Source: Paenisporosarcina sp050269735 (lineage in GTDB: Bacteria > Bacillota > Bacilli > Bacillales_A > Planococcaceae). From it: a stretch of DNA of 64,000 nt. A program made the translations under genes and the position numbers. How positions within the stretch are numbered: the stretch's first letter is position 1; each line of letters opens with the position of its first letter. The stretch is taken from contig NZ_JBNNIX010000001.1 in the NCBI RefSeq assembly GCF_050269735.1, positions 682,001 to 746,000 of the forward strand. Direction: 5' to 3'. This document shows, one piece after another, positions 44,053 to 53,201 of the stretch. The notes below the pieces were generated by a model. That model was not told the DNA's origin. It worked only from the letters and a program-made list of their open reading frames with translations, and searched no databases.

Positions 44053-44255
44053 CGAATAGACCTCCTATGAACTCGAATAGACTCTCCACTTCGCCGATTC
44101 CAATAGTGATTACGTAGCCTTACTTCGGTCTTGCCTTTTTGCGTTTATGTGATAGTCCGATGCTCGTCTATTTTCATTTTGTGCAACCTGAAACGTGGTT
44201 CTGTCTACCTGAAATGAAATTCTGTCTACCTGAAACGCAAAACTGTCTACCTGGA
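44053..44255 (+). repeat. Two 21-bp-period arrays with new cores (CGAATAG and CCTGAAA)
   Basis: CGAATAG starts at 44053 and 44074, with a variant CGATTCC at 44095. CCTGAAA starts at 44187, 44208 and 44229, with CCTGGAG at 44250, each preceded by TCTGTCTA or similar. Both have a period of exactly 21 bp. The 600-base gap between the two exoprotein genes (43985-44583) holds a terminator, these arrays and about 300 AT-rich bases with no recognised feature before the protease ribosome site. Confidence 0.8.
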
Positions 44256-44583
44256 GAAACTCCAATGTACGATTCTTTCTTTTTAAAAACGGAAAATGAT
44301 AGATTTTTAGAATTAATATATTAGAAAAGCATTATAAACACCGTAATTTTAAGTCTAAGTAACTATTAGATAACAACTAAAGTACTACTAAAATAATATT
44401 TAGCGTCATTTTTTCCTCTACTGCATAAATTTGTAATCAAAATGTAATACAAGGAGATGAAAATAGTATTTGCAAGAATCGAAATATATGGTAAATTTCT
44501 AATTGTCACACATTTTAGTTGGAAACTTAATATATTTGTAAAGTTCGTCTAATTTGTGAAACATAATTGGGGAGGAAACTAGA

Positions 44584-47500
44584 TTGGGAATGAAAAGAAA
44601 GAGTATGATCCTAGCAATTGCTACGTCGTTAGCACTTAGCACAGCATCATTTGGTGCACCAGCTCCTACGGCAGCAACGCAATTAGCAAAACAGATTCCA
44701 ACGATTCAATTACAAAAACCGGCTCCGAAAATGCCGGCACGATTAGTAACACCGGAAAATCCAAGTGAGAAAGTACGTATTATCGTAGAACTTGAAAAAG
44801 CACCGGCAATTGAAACAGCTACACAAAAAGGTGTGCTATATAAAGAACTGCCGGAAAGCCAACGTACGAGTTTGGAAGCGGCAATTGAGAAAGACCAAGT
44901 GAATGTTCGTGCAAACATCTCGAGATTTGCGCGAAACATGAAAGTAAAAGAGAACTTCACAGCTGTATTCAACGGATTTTCTGCTGAAGTAGATGCAAAA
45001 GACGTAGCACGTATTGCTTCTACAACGGGAGTAAAAGCTGTACACGAATCTACTGAATATGATCGTCCTTTAGAAGAACCGAATATGACTCACTCTGCTG
45101 GATTAGTTCAAGCACAACTTGCTTGGGAAAAATATAACTTTAAAGGCGAAGGCATGGTCGTAGGGGTTATCGATACTGGGATTGACTCCACACACCGTGA
45201 CATGGTCTTAACAAATGACGCGTCAGGCGACATTACATCTACACGAGTAAATAAATTGATTAACAAAGGTGCAATTGAACCAGGTAAATATTTCACTGCG
45301 AAAGTGCCTTTCGGTTACAACTATATGGATGGTAACCAGGAAATCCGTGACTTAGGTCCGGGAGCATCGATGCACGGTATGCACGTTGGTGGTACAGTTG
45401 CAGCGAACGGTGACGAAGAAAATGGTGGTATTAAAGGGGTAGCTCCAGAAGCTCAACTTTTAGCACTTAAAGTATTCGGTAATGATCCGTTATTCCCATC
45501 AACATATGGTGATATTTATGTGAAAGCGATGGACGATGCAATCAAGTTAGGTGCGGACGTTCTGAACATGTCACTTGGATCAACAGCTGGTTATGTAGAT
45601 AACAGCAGTCCTGAGCAACAAGCTGTTTCACGCGCGCAAGACAATGGTTTGTTAGTAGCGATTTCTGCAGGGAACTCCGATATGTTCGGATCAGGTACAT
45701 TCTATCCGATGGCTAACAATCAAGATTACGGTTTAACGGGATCACCATCGACGTCTGAAGATTCATTTGGTGTTGCTTCATTCGAAAATAGCCACATTAC
45801 GGCTTCAAGTTTCAGTTATGAATTTGACGGCGCAGAAGCTGGTAAAGCTTTATTCTTGCTGGCAAATGACGCAGAACCGAACGATCTTCCACTAGAAGAA
45901 TACCCAGTCGTGTTTGCAGGGTTTGGTACTCCGGCTGATTTCGCTGGTAAGGACCTATCAGGTAAAATTGCATTAGTTTCACGCGGAAGCATTCCTTTCG
46001 TTGAAAAAGGTTTGAATGCACAAGCTGCTGGTGCAGCCGCTGTCATTGTATACAACAATGCGGCTGGAACAATCAGTATGGCTTCAAGCTCAGAAATCAC
46101 GATTCCATACATGTCTACACTTCAAGTGGATGGATTGGCAATGAAGGCGGGTCTAGATTCAGGGAAAGTTGTAACTGTCGGATTCAATGGGGAATATATC
46201 GAAACAGCAAGTCCGACGGCTGGCAAAATGTCTACATTCACTTCTTGGGGTCCAACACCGAACTTGGATTTCAAACCTGAAATCACAGCTCCAGGTGGAA
46301 ATATCTTCTCGACGTTCAATAACAACGAATACGGTTTAATGAGCGGTACGTCAATGGCAGCGCCACATGTAGCAGGTGGTACAGCATTGGTTATGGAACG
46401 TGTAAATGAACAGTTCAAGTTAACTGGTGCAAAACGTGTGCAATTCGTTAAAAACTTAATGATGAACACAGCTAAACCAGTTGTTCTTGCTGAGTATGGT
46501 GGAATGAAAGAATACGTATCCCCACGTCGTCAAGGTGCTGGAATCATGCAAATTGCGAACGCTTTGGAAACGGATGTAATGGTAACAAACAAAGCAACTG
46601 GTGAAGCGAAAGTTGCATTGAAAGAAATCAAAGATGGTAAATTCACATTCACATTAAGAGCGAAAAACTATTCATGGGAAAAGAAAAACTTTGATGTGAA
46701 CGTTCAACTTCAAACAGACTATGCACTAACAACAGGTGGATATGATGTCGTTGTACCAAACATTGCAGGATCTAACATCGTAACGGATTTAGTAGATGTA
46801 CAAGCTCCTAGCAAAATAACAATCCCAGGTAACGGGGCAGTGGATATCCAAGTTTCTGTCGATGCATCTGCATTGAAAGACATGGAAGGTTTTGAGACAT
46901 TCGTAAACGGATTCTTCATTGACGGATTTGTGTCACTAACTGACCCGAATGAAGAAACAACAGGAAACGTACCATTACATGTACCTTTCTTCGGATTCAA
47001 CGGTTCATGGGATGATGCATCAATCTTTGATGACTTCTTATGGAATGATGACACGTATTGGGGTTATCAAGCATTGGCAGATGAGCAAGGGAACTTTATC
47101 TCAGGTCCTTCTTTAGGTGAAGATTTCGACCCATCGAAATTTGCTTTCTCTCCTAACGCAGATGGCAGCATTGATAAAGCGATTCCGGTTTACTCTTTAA
47201 TGCGTAATGCGAAGAAATTCGAAGTCAACGTGTTGGATGCAAACGGTAACAAATTACGTACAATCCGCACAGCATCTAACTTGACGAAAGACTATATCGA
47301 TTCTGCAACAAACCCGGCATACACGTATAGTGCGGCAAATGGGTGGGATGGAAAAGTTAACTACCGCCAAGTTGCTGATGGACAATACCAAATTCAATTA
47401 CGTGCTGTGATTGACTTTGAAGGAGCAGAATGGCAAGAAATTAAGTACCCGATTATGGTAGATACAAAAGTACCGACTGCTGATGTTTCATTCGACGCTT

Positions 47501-48324
47501 CTACGAAAACACTTGCTTTTGCTAGTGTGGCAGACAACGCAGGTGGAGTCGGAATTGACCGTGTTGAAGTATTAGTAAATGGCAAAGAAGTAAAAGAAGC
47601 TGCAACACTTGAATCATATGTAGTGGCAAGCGCAATGCCTGGCGATGATATTACAGTCAAAGTATGGGATATCGCTGGTAACAAAGTAGAGCAGAAATTC
47701 ACACTACAAAATGTAGCAGAAACAGTAGAGCCAGTAATCTTTATCACAACGCCTGATTTCTTCGGCTATCACAATTCGTCTGAAGTATTGGTATCTGGAA
47801 CAGTTGAAGATGATTCAGACATCAAGTCATTGAAAATCAATGGCGAAGTAGCGTCTTCATTCGACGGCAAAACGTTCAAACACACATTGGTAATGGCTGA
47901 TGGTGTCCAAAACGTGAGCGTAGAAGCAATTGATGAGTTTGATAACAAAATGTCAATCGCACGTAAAGTCTTCGTGGATTCGACAAAACCAACAGTTAAA
48001 GCGGTCGCAAACACTGTTCCAACTTCTGTGAAAGCAAATGTTGCGAGCAAAGTGATTAAAGTAAGAGTTGGAGACAACTTTGATGAAATTCGCCTATACT
48101 TGAATGGCAGTGAAGTGTTCGCTAAAGAAATTTCAGAGCCATACAGAATGTCAAACTTCAGCCAAGTAGTTGAAGTAGAGCTTCCTTTGGAAGTTGGCAA
48201 AAACGATTTCGAACTAAAAGTGGTTGATTTGGTCGGTCACGAAGCAACACAAAATATCTCAGTAACACGACAAGGTGCAGCTAAACCAGCAGCAGCACCA
48301 GCACCAATCAAACGCCCTAAATGA
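44584..48324 (+). CDS. Secreted subtilisin-like serine protease (Vpr/C5a-peptidase type)
   Basis: 1246 residues. Signal peptide (about 1-24), inhibitor I9-like propeptide (about 60-160), S8 catalytic domain with Asp197 (VIDTGID), His264 (SMHGMHVGG), oxyanion Asn364 (SAGN) and Ser590 (SGTSMAAPHVAG). A PA insert lies at about 425-530, followed by Fn3-like C5a-peptidase domains and Ig-like modules to about 1225, ending in a Pro/Ala-rich basic tail (AAKPAAAPAPIKRPK) without a sortase motif. Likely a cell-surface or secreted broad protease. TTG 44584 fits GGGGAGG eight bases upstream; ATG 44590 is the alternative. Own terminator. Confidence 0.93.
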   Translation: MGMKRKSMILAIATSLALSTASFGAPAPTAATQLAKQIPTIQLQKPAPKMPARLVTPENPSEKVRIIVELEKAPAIETATQKGVLYKELPESQRTSLEAAIEKDQVNVRANISRFARNMKVKENFTAVFNGFSAEVDAKDVARIASTTGVKAVHESTEYDRPLEEPNMTHSAGLVQAQLAWEKYNFKGEGMVVGVIDTGIDSTHRDMVLTNDASGDITSTRVNKLINKGAIEPGKYFTAKVPFGYNYMDGNQEIRDLGPGASMHGMHVGGTVAANGDEENGGIKGVAPEAQLLALKVFGNDPLFPSTYGDIYVKAMDDAIKLGADVLNMSLGSTAGYVDNSSPEQQAVSRAQDNGLLVAISAGNSDMFGSGTFYPMANNQDYGLTGSPSTSEDSFGVASFENSHITASSFSYEFDGAEAGKALFLLANDAEPNDLPLEEYPVVFAGFGTPADFAGKDLSGKIALVSRGSIPFVEKGLNAQAAGAAAVIVYNNAAGTISMASSSEITIPYMSTLQVDGLAMKAGLDSGKVVTVGFNGEYIETASPTAGKMSTFTSWGPTPNLDFKPEITAPGGNIFSTFNNNEYGLMSGTSMAAPHVAGGTALVMERVNEQFKLTGAKRVQFVKNLMMNTAKPVVLAEYGGMKEYVSPRRQGAGIMQIANALETDVMVTNKATGEAKVALKEIKDGKFTFTLRAKNYSWEKKNFDVNVQLQTDYALTTGGYDVVVPNIAGSNIVTDLVDVQAPSKITIPGNGAVDIQVSVDASALKDMEGFETFVNGFFIDGFVSLTDPNEETTGNVPLHVPFFGFNGSWDDASIFDDFLWNDDTYWGYQALADEQGNFISGPSLGEDFDPSKFAFSPNADGSIDKAIPVYSLMRNAKKFEVNVLDANGNKLRTIRTASNLTKDYIDSATNPAYTYSAANGWDGKVNYRQVADGQYQIQLRAVIDFEGAEWQEIKYPIMVDTKVPTADVSFDASTKTLAFASVADNAGGVGIDRVEVLVNGKEVKEAATLESYVVASAMPGDDITVKVWDIAGNKVEQKFTLQNVAETVEPVIFITTPDFFGYHNSSEVLVSGTVEDDSDIKSLKINGEVASSFDGKTFKHTLVMADGVQNVSVEAIDEFDNKMSIARKVFVDSTKPTVKAVANTVPTSVKANVASKVIKVRVGDNFDEIRLYLNGSEVFAKEISEPYRMSNFSQVVEVELPLEVGKNDFELKVVDLVGHEATQNISVTRQGAAKPAAAPAPIKRPK

Positions 48325-48333
48325 TCTAAATGA

Positions 48334-48378
48334 AAAAACACAAAAGGAGTCAGCAACCGCTGGCTCCTTTTGTGTTTC
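48334..48378 (+). terminator. Terminator of the subtilase gene
   Basis: AAACACAAAAGGAGTCAGC pairs with GCTGGCTCCTTTTGTGTTT (one mismatch), loop AACC; the T-rich right arm acts as the T tract. Confidence 0.88.
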
Positions 48379-48390
48379 TTTAAAGAAAAG

Positions 48391-48634
48391 ATAAAGTAAG
48401 TGGACACAGCGTGATACTCCGTTCAAGAGTGAGAAATAAACGGCGGCAGACGGCGGCACAAATGTTTTGTATTTGTGTCGCCGCCTGATCCAGTAGGGGC
48501 AGTTTTGTAGCAGAAATGGACGCTGCACTCTAGCGGTATGTATCACTCGAGGCTGGACACAATTGTTCCTCAAATTGTGTCCAACCTCCACAAAAAAATA
48601 AAGAACCCCACAACAGCGTGATGCTTCTTTCGAA
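48391..48634 (+). repeat. Dispersed repeat copy 2 with an inserted double hairpin
   Basis: The ends match 31618-31712 (AAAGTAAGTGGACACAGCGTG and AATAAAGAACCCCACAACAG). In between are about 140 extra bases with two long stems: CGGCGGCACAAAT with ATTTGTGTCGCCG (48452-48484), and TGGACACAATT with AATTGTGTCCA inside GAGG/CCTC (48549-48587). Looks like insertion of a hairpin-forming element into an existing repeat. Confidence 0.7.
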
Positions 48635-48669
48635 TCTCAAAAAACTACTATATTTCAATAAAAAAAAGC

Positions 48670-48718
48670 CACATGTAAAGTACTAGAATAGTGGCACTAT
48701 TCTAGTACTTTACATGTG
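48670..48718. promoter_or_regulatory. 23-bp perfect inverted repeat upstream of the exopolysaccharide operon
   Basis: The left arm (48670-48692, beginning CACATGTAAAGTACTAG) and right arm (48696-48718) are exact complements around a three-base GGC loop. A partial third copy (TAGTAGTTTACATGC) lies at 48771-48785. It ends about 100 bases before the -10 box of the operon, so it may be a regulator site or a transcript hairpin; a weak ATTTTTAC follows. Confidence 0.75.
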
Positions 48719-48815
48719 ACAAAATTTTTACAAGATAAGTGGTAATAAATACCCATTTTTACCAACATTTTAGTAGTTTACATGCAAAATAGTTCAATAG
48801 ACAATGTTTTAATGT

Positions 48816-48823
48816 GCTATAAT
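48816..48823 (+). promoter_or_regulatory. Extended -10 promoter of the ywqC-D-E exopolysaccharide operon
   Basis: TGCTATAAT, extended -10, 40 bases before the ATG of the Wzz gene; AAACGTG-type -35 boxes are not evident. Its position rules out a start codon upstream of about 48830. Confidence 0.65.
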
Positions 48824-48862
48824 ATGACATATTATTTACTGTCTAGGGGGACATGCACAGCC

Positions 48863-49603
48863 ATGGAAGAAACTATCAGTTTGCAGGAACTATTTCACAC
48901 ATTAAAAAAACGGATCGTATTAATTCTGACACTAACCATTCTAGCGACATTAATTAGCGGAATCGTTAGTTACTTTTTTGTAACGCCAATTTATCAAGCA
49001 TCCACTCAACTTTTGGTCAATCAAGAGAAATCTGAAACGCCCATTCTAAATGTTAGTGACATACAAACAAATCTGCAATTAATTAACACATATAACGTAA
49101 TTATTAAGAGTCCGGCAATTTTAGATATCGTTCGCAAAGATTTGGCTTTAGATACATTGACGACGGAGGGATTGAACTCGAAAATCACCGTGTCAGCAGT
49201 TGGTGAATCTCAAGTGTTGACAATTACTGTACAAGATCCGGACCAGTTCGTTGCACGCGACATTGCTAACACAACGGCAAGTGTTTTCCAACGTGAAATC
49301 TCGAACATTATGAATGTGGACAATGTTAGCATATTATCGCAAGCTACTGCAACTGATACACAAAGTCCGATTAAACCAAACAAACCGTTGAATATGGCGA
49401 TTGCTATGGTTGTTGGCTTAATGCTTGGAGTGGGCTTGGCCTTCTTATTGGAATACCTCGATACTACAATTAAGAGTGAGCAACAGATTGAAAAGCTGTT
49501 GGATATCCCTGTCATCGGTGCTATTTCATCGATGGAGCGGAAAGAACAGAGCAAGCTCGATAAGTTCCAGCAAACACGACCGCAAGAAGGGGAGACGCTG
49601 TAA
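48863..49603 (+). CDS. ywqC: Wzz/YwqC-type polysaccharide co-polymerase and kinase activator
   Basis: 246 residues with two membrane helices (about 21-43 and 175-196) flanking an extracellular Wzz domain with YQASTQLLVN. The C-terminal cytoplasmic tail (TTIKSEQQIEKLLDIPVIGAIS) normally activates the partner BY-kinase. It would set polysaccharide chain length. ATG 48863 with AGGGGG upstream; the open frame extends upstream but over the promoter. Stop overlaps the next ATG by one base. Confidence 0.93.
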   Translation: MEETISLQELFHTLKKRIVLILTLTILATLISGIVSYFFVTPIYQASTQLLVNQEKSETPILNVSDIQTNLQLINTYNVIIKSPAILDIVRKDLALDTLTTEGLNSKITVSAVGESQVLTITVQDPDQFVARDIANTTASVFQREISNIMNVDNVSILSQATATDTQSPIKPNKPLNMAIAMVVGLMLGVGLAFLLEYLDTTIKSEQQIEKLLDIPVIGAISSMERKEQSKLDKFQQTRPQEGETL

Positions 49604-50328
49604 TGGAAAATAGTCGTCGAAGCAATAAACAAGGAAAGAAAAAGTCAAAGCAAAAATTCACGAAAGAACGTCAGTTGATTACACATGAATCACCGCGTTC
49701 ACCGATTTCAGAGCAGTACAGAACGTTGCGCACAAATATTGAGTTTTCGTCAATCGATGAACCTATTCGTACCATATTGATTACTTCTACGGCACCGGGT
49801 GAAGGGAAATCCACTACGGCAGCTAATTTGGCAATTGTGTTTGCCCAGCAAGCGAAAAAAACACTAATCGTTGATACTGATTTGCGTAATCCTACGGTTC
49901 ACTACACATTCCGTTTAACAAATACGAAGGGCTTGACGAATGTCCTTACAAAACAAGCTACATTGGATGATGCAATCCAAATGACATTTATAAAAGATGT
50001 ACATGTCTTGACATGCGGTCCAATTCCACCAAACCCAGCGGAACTGATTGGTTCCGAATCGATGCAACAGTTCATCGAAAACGTGGCATCGAAATACGAT
50101 ATGGTGATTTTTGATACCCCACCCATTATGGCTGTAACGGACGCGCAAATTTTAGCGAATAAAGTAGATGGTTCCATTCTAGTTTTCAGCAGTGGAGATA
50201 CGGATGTAGATGCGGCAGTGAAAGCGAAAGATATCTTGATAAATGCCAAGTCCAAATTACTTGGTGCGGTATTAAACAAGAAAAAAGCAAAAGATTCACA
50301 ATACTACTATTACTACGGAAGTAATTGA
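49603..50328 (+). CDS. ywqD: BY-family tyrosine kinase (YwqD/CpsD)
   Basis: 241 residues. Walker A TSTAPGEGKSTTAANLA, Walker A' LIVDTDLRNP, Walker B VIFDTPPI, and a C-terminal autophosphorylation cluster YYYYYGSN. It phosphorylates itself and polysaccharide enzymes when bound to the Wzz-like partner encoded immediately upstream, and so controls polymerisation and export. Confidence 0.95.
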   Translation: MENSRRSNKQGKKKSKQKFTKERQLITHESPRSPISEQYRTLRTNIEFSSIDEPIRTILITSTAPGEGKSTTAANLAIVFAQQAKKTLIVDTDLRNPTVHYTFRLTNTKGLTNVLTKQATLDDAIQMTFIKDVHVLTCGPIPPNPAELIGSESMQQFIENVASKYDMVIFDTPPIMAVTDAQILANKVDGSILVFSSGDTDVDAAVKAKDILINAKSKLLGAVLNKKKAKDSQYYYYYGSN

Positions 50329-50449
50329 TGACTTTTTAATCAAACAAATAACAATTTTTCCCTTTCTTCCAGTGTGAAATAATGCTAATCTATTAGATAG
50401 ATAGTGAATTTAGTGTTATTTGATAACGAAGTAGGTCGAAAGGAGCATA

Positions 50450-51223
50450 ATGATGATTGATATCCACGCGCATATATTACCGACACTCGATGATGGGGCA
50501 CCATCACTAGAGGGTAGTTTAGAAATGGCCAGACAAGCGGTGGCAGAGGGCATAAGCACAATCATTGCTACACCACATCATAAACACCCAAGTTATTTAA
50601 ACAGCAAATTTGAGGTAGAGAAACATGTGGCGTTATTAAATGCCGAATTACGGTCACAATCCATTCCTTTGTCTGTAATGGCTGGACAGGAGATTCGTAT
50701 TTATGGGGACCTGGTAGAGGATTTACAAAAAGGCGATGAGTTGCTGTCGTTGAACGATTCCAATTACGTCTTGATCGAATTCCCGTCATCTGATGTGCCG
50801 AAATATGCCGATCAATTGTTTTATGACATTCAAGTAAAAGGTTACACACCAATTATTGCTCATCCTGAGCGTAACAGTGAGTTCGTCAAAAATCCGGATC
50901 GTCTATACCGTTTCATTAAAAATGGTGCGTTATCCCAAGTAACGGCGGGCAGTCTGGCCGGGAAGTTTGGGAAGTCAATCCAAAAGACGTCCATCAAATT
51001 TTTGGATCATCAGTTAGCTCATGTCATCGCTTCAGATGCCCATAATACAGGCAACCGCGCCTTCCAGTGGAAAGCTGCTTGGAAAGTCGTGGAGCGAGAG
51101 TTTGGTAGAGATGGCGTGGATGCATTTGCAACCAATGCCCGGGATGTGTTGAATGGCATTGCCATTGCCAAACTCCCACCAGAAAGAATTCATCAACGAA
51201 AGAAGCTGTTTGGGATTGTTTAA
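50450..51223 (+). CDS. ywqE: Protein-tyrosine phosphatase of the PHP family (YwqE/CpsB)
   Basis: 257 residues. Mn-dependent PHP phosphatase that dephosphorylates the kinase. Motifs MIDIHAHILPTLDDGAPS, IIATPHHKHPSY, IIAHPERNSEF and VIASDAHN carry the metal ligands. ATG 50450 (or 50453) with AAAGGAG. The 121-base gap after ywqD may contain a secondary promoter. Confidence 0.95.
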   Translation: MMIDIHAHILPTLDDGAPSLEGSLEMARQAVAEGISTIIATPHHKHPSYLNSKFEVEKHVALLNAELRSQSIPLSVMAGQEIRIYGDLVEDLQKGDELLSLNDSNYVLIEFPSSDVPKYADQLFYDIQVKGYTPIIAHPERNSEFVKNPDRLYRFIKNGALSQVTAGSLAGKFGKSIQKTSIKFLDHQLAHVIASDAHNTGNRAFQWKAAWKVVEREFGRDGVDAFATNARDVLNGIAIAKLPPERIHQRKKLFGIV

Positions 51224-51251
51224 TCAACTAATACAGAGGGAGGTAAGGATG

Positions 51252-53096
51252 ATGACCATAAAAAAAAGAACATATTTATTGATTCTGCTCGATTCAATCA
51301 TTGTATTGTTCTCCATATATGCTGGTTATTTTGTCCTTCATCCTTACTTTAATATTTTTACAAATGAAATGTTGGTGGTCAGTTCTCTGGCCATTTTCAT
51401 AGCTCATCACTTTTTTGCATGGCGCTACGGTTTATATCGCAAAGTGTGGTCGTATGCATCAGTGGGGGAAATGAAATCCATCGTACGTGCGGTAAGTTTT
51501 ACAATTTTAGCAGTAATGGTCATTCAATTTGCTCTTCAACAAAACATTTATTGGCGTGTCCTGGCGTTAACATGGATGCTACATGTCATTTTACTAGGTG
51601 GATCGCGTTTTTCATGGCGAGTCTATGCGGACTCTAAATTCAAACATTCAAAAACTAATATGAAAAAACGCACATTAATTGTCGGAGCGGGCGCAGCAGG
51701 GACAATGGTGGCACGTCAGTTGTTGAATAGCAGTGAGGCAGAACTACAACCTGTGGCATTTATAGATGATGACCGATCAAAGCAGTTTTTGGAAATCTAC
51801 GGCGTAAAAGTATGGGGATATTTAAAAGACATCCCCGAAATCGTAAAAACACATGACGTGGAAAACATTGTGATTGCGATTCCATCTCTATCGAAACAAG
51901 AATTGGCAGACGTCATAAAAATTTGTGTGGCTTCCGGTGCAAAAACACAGCAGATTCCACGAATTGAAGACCTCATGACAGGTAAAGTATCGGTTAACGA
52001 AATTCGTGACGTGAAGATTGAAGACTTACTAGGACGAGAAGAAGTCCAGTTGGATATGAAAGTAATCTCTGAGAACATTACCGACAAAACAATCCTAGTT
52101 ACGGGAGCGGGCGGGTCGATAGGATCAGAGATTTGCAGACAAGTGATGAGATTCAGTCCGAAACAATTAATTTTATTGGGCCATGGTGAGAACTCGATTT
52201 ATTTGATTGAACAAGAATTGCGCGGGATAGTAGGAAAAGGAACAGAACTTTGCCCTGTGATTGCGGACGTGCAAGACCGCGCGAGAATCTTCGACATTGT
52301 TGATCAGTATCGACCGGACGTCATCTATCATGCGGCTGCACATAAGCATGTGCCATTGATGGAATATAATCCGATGGAAGCTGTTAAGAACAATATCTTC
52401 GGTACGAAGAATGTGGCAGAAGCGGCGGATACGTTCGGAGTTAGTAACTTTGTATTGGTTTCTACAGATAAAGCTGTAAACCCTCCAAATGTAATGGGCG
52501 CAACAAAACGCTTTGCAGAAATGATTGTACAGAACTTAGCAAAGAACAGTAATACCAGATTCGCGGCTGTACGTTTTGGGAATGTTTTAGGATCTCGTGG
52601 TAGCGTTGTTCCTTTATTTAAGAAGCAAATTGCCAAGGGTGGTCCTGTAACCATAACGGATGCACGTATGACTCGTTACTTCATGACCATTCCGGAAGCT
52701 TCTAGACTTGTCATTCAAGCAGGAACTCTAGCAAATGGCGGAGAAGTTTTTGTTTTGGATATGGGTGAACCGGTTAAGATTGTAGATCTTGCAAAGAACT
52801 TAATTCGACTTTCTGGTTATTCAGAAGGAGAGATTGAAGTTAGAGAGACTGGAATACGACCTGGTGAGAAGTTGTTTGAAGAGTTGATGAATGAAAGTGA
52901 ACGTCAGAGCGACGTAGTGTTTCCGAAGATTTATATTGGGAAGGCTACGCCGATTACGAAACATGAGCTGTTTTATTTGCTTGAGAAGATTCCAACTTTA
53001 GCGGGTTCTGAGTTGAAAGAGACTTTGGTTGGCGTTGCTAATCGTAAGAATGTTGAGGTTCCTAGTTTAAAACAGATGATGAATGTTGTCGGGTGA
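51252..53096 (+). CDS. epsC: Membrane-bound UDP-GlcNAc 4,6-dehydratase (EpsC/PglF/CapD family)
   Basis: 614 residues: four membrane helices (about 5-110), a CoA-binding-like Rossmann domain (about 135-255, LIVGAGAAGTMVARQLL), and an SDR domain (about 275-600) with NAD motif VTGAGGSIGSE, the STDK motif and NVMGATKR, where Met replaces the usual Tyr, as is typical for this PglF-type branch. It makes UDP-4-keto-6-deoxy-GlcNAc, first step to bacillosamine-type sugars. ATG 51252 fits GGGAGG with eight-base spacing (51249 also possible). Terminator follows. Confidence 0.93.
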   Translation: MTIKKRTYLLILLDSIIVLFSIYAGYFVLHPYFNIFTNEMLVVSSLAIFIAHHFFAWRYGLYRKVWSYASVGEMKSIVRAVSFTILAVMVIQFALQQNIYWRVLALTWMLHVILLGGSRFSWRVYADSKFKHSKTNMKKRTLIVGAGAAGTMVARQLLNSSEAELQPVAFIDDDRSKQFLEIYGVKVWGYLKDIPEIVKTHDVENIVIAIPSLSKQELADVIKICVASGAKTQQIPRIEDLMTGKVSVNEIRDVKIEDLLGREEVQLDMKVISENITDKTILVTGAGGSIGSEICRQVMRFSPKQLILLGHGENSIYLIEQELRGIVGKGTELCPVIADVQDRARIFDIVDQYRPDVIYHAAAHKHVPLMEYNPMEAVKNNIFGTKNVAEAADTFGVSNFVLVSTDKAVNPPNVMGATKRFAEMIVQNLAKNSNTRFAAVRFGNVLGSRGSVVPLFKKQIAKGGPVTITDARMTRYFMTIPEASRLVIQAGTLANGGEVFVLDMGEPVKIVDLAKNLIRLSGYSEGEIEVRETGIRPGEKLFEELMNESERQSDVVFPKIYIGKATPITKHELFYLLEKIPTLAGSELKETLVGVANRKNVEVPSLKQMMNVVG

Positions 53097-53101
53097 TTTG
53101 G

Positions 53102-53122
53102 GGACGTGTTAAACGTCCTTTT
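53102..53122 (+). terminator. Terminator after epsC
   Basis: GGACGT/ACGTCC six-bp stem with a short loop and TTTT. Confidence 0.6.
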
Positions 53123-53201
53123 GTTGTGTGTATGAATACTTGGAATAATAAAAAATAGATCATTTATTATAAAAATGCGATATAAGAAAGAGGTAAGGGT
53201 C

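Noticed and set aside
44584..48324. Sortase-anchored cell-wall protease
   Set aside because: The C-terminus is Pro/Ala-rich and basic, but has no LPxTG-type motif or following membrane helix.
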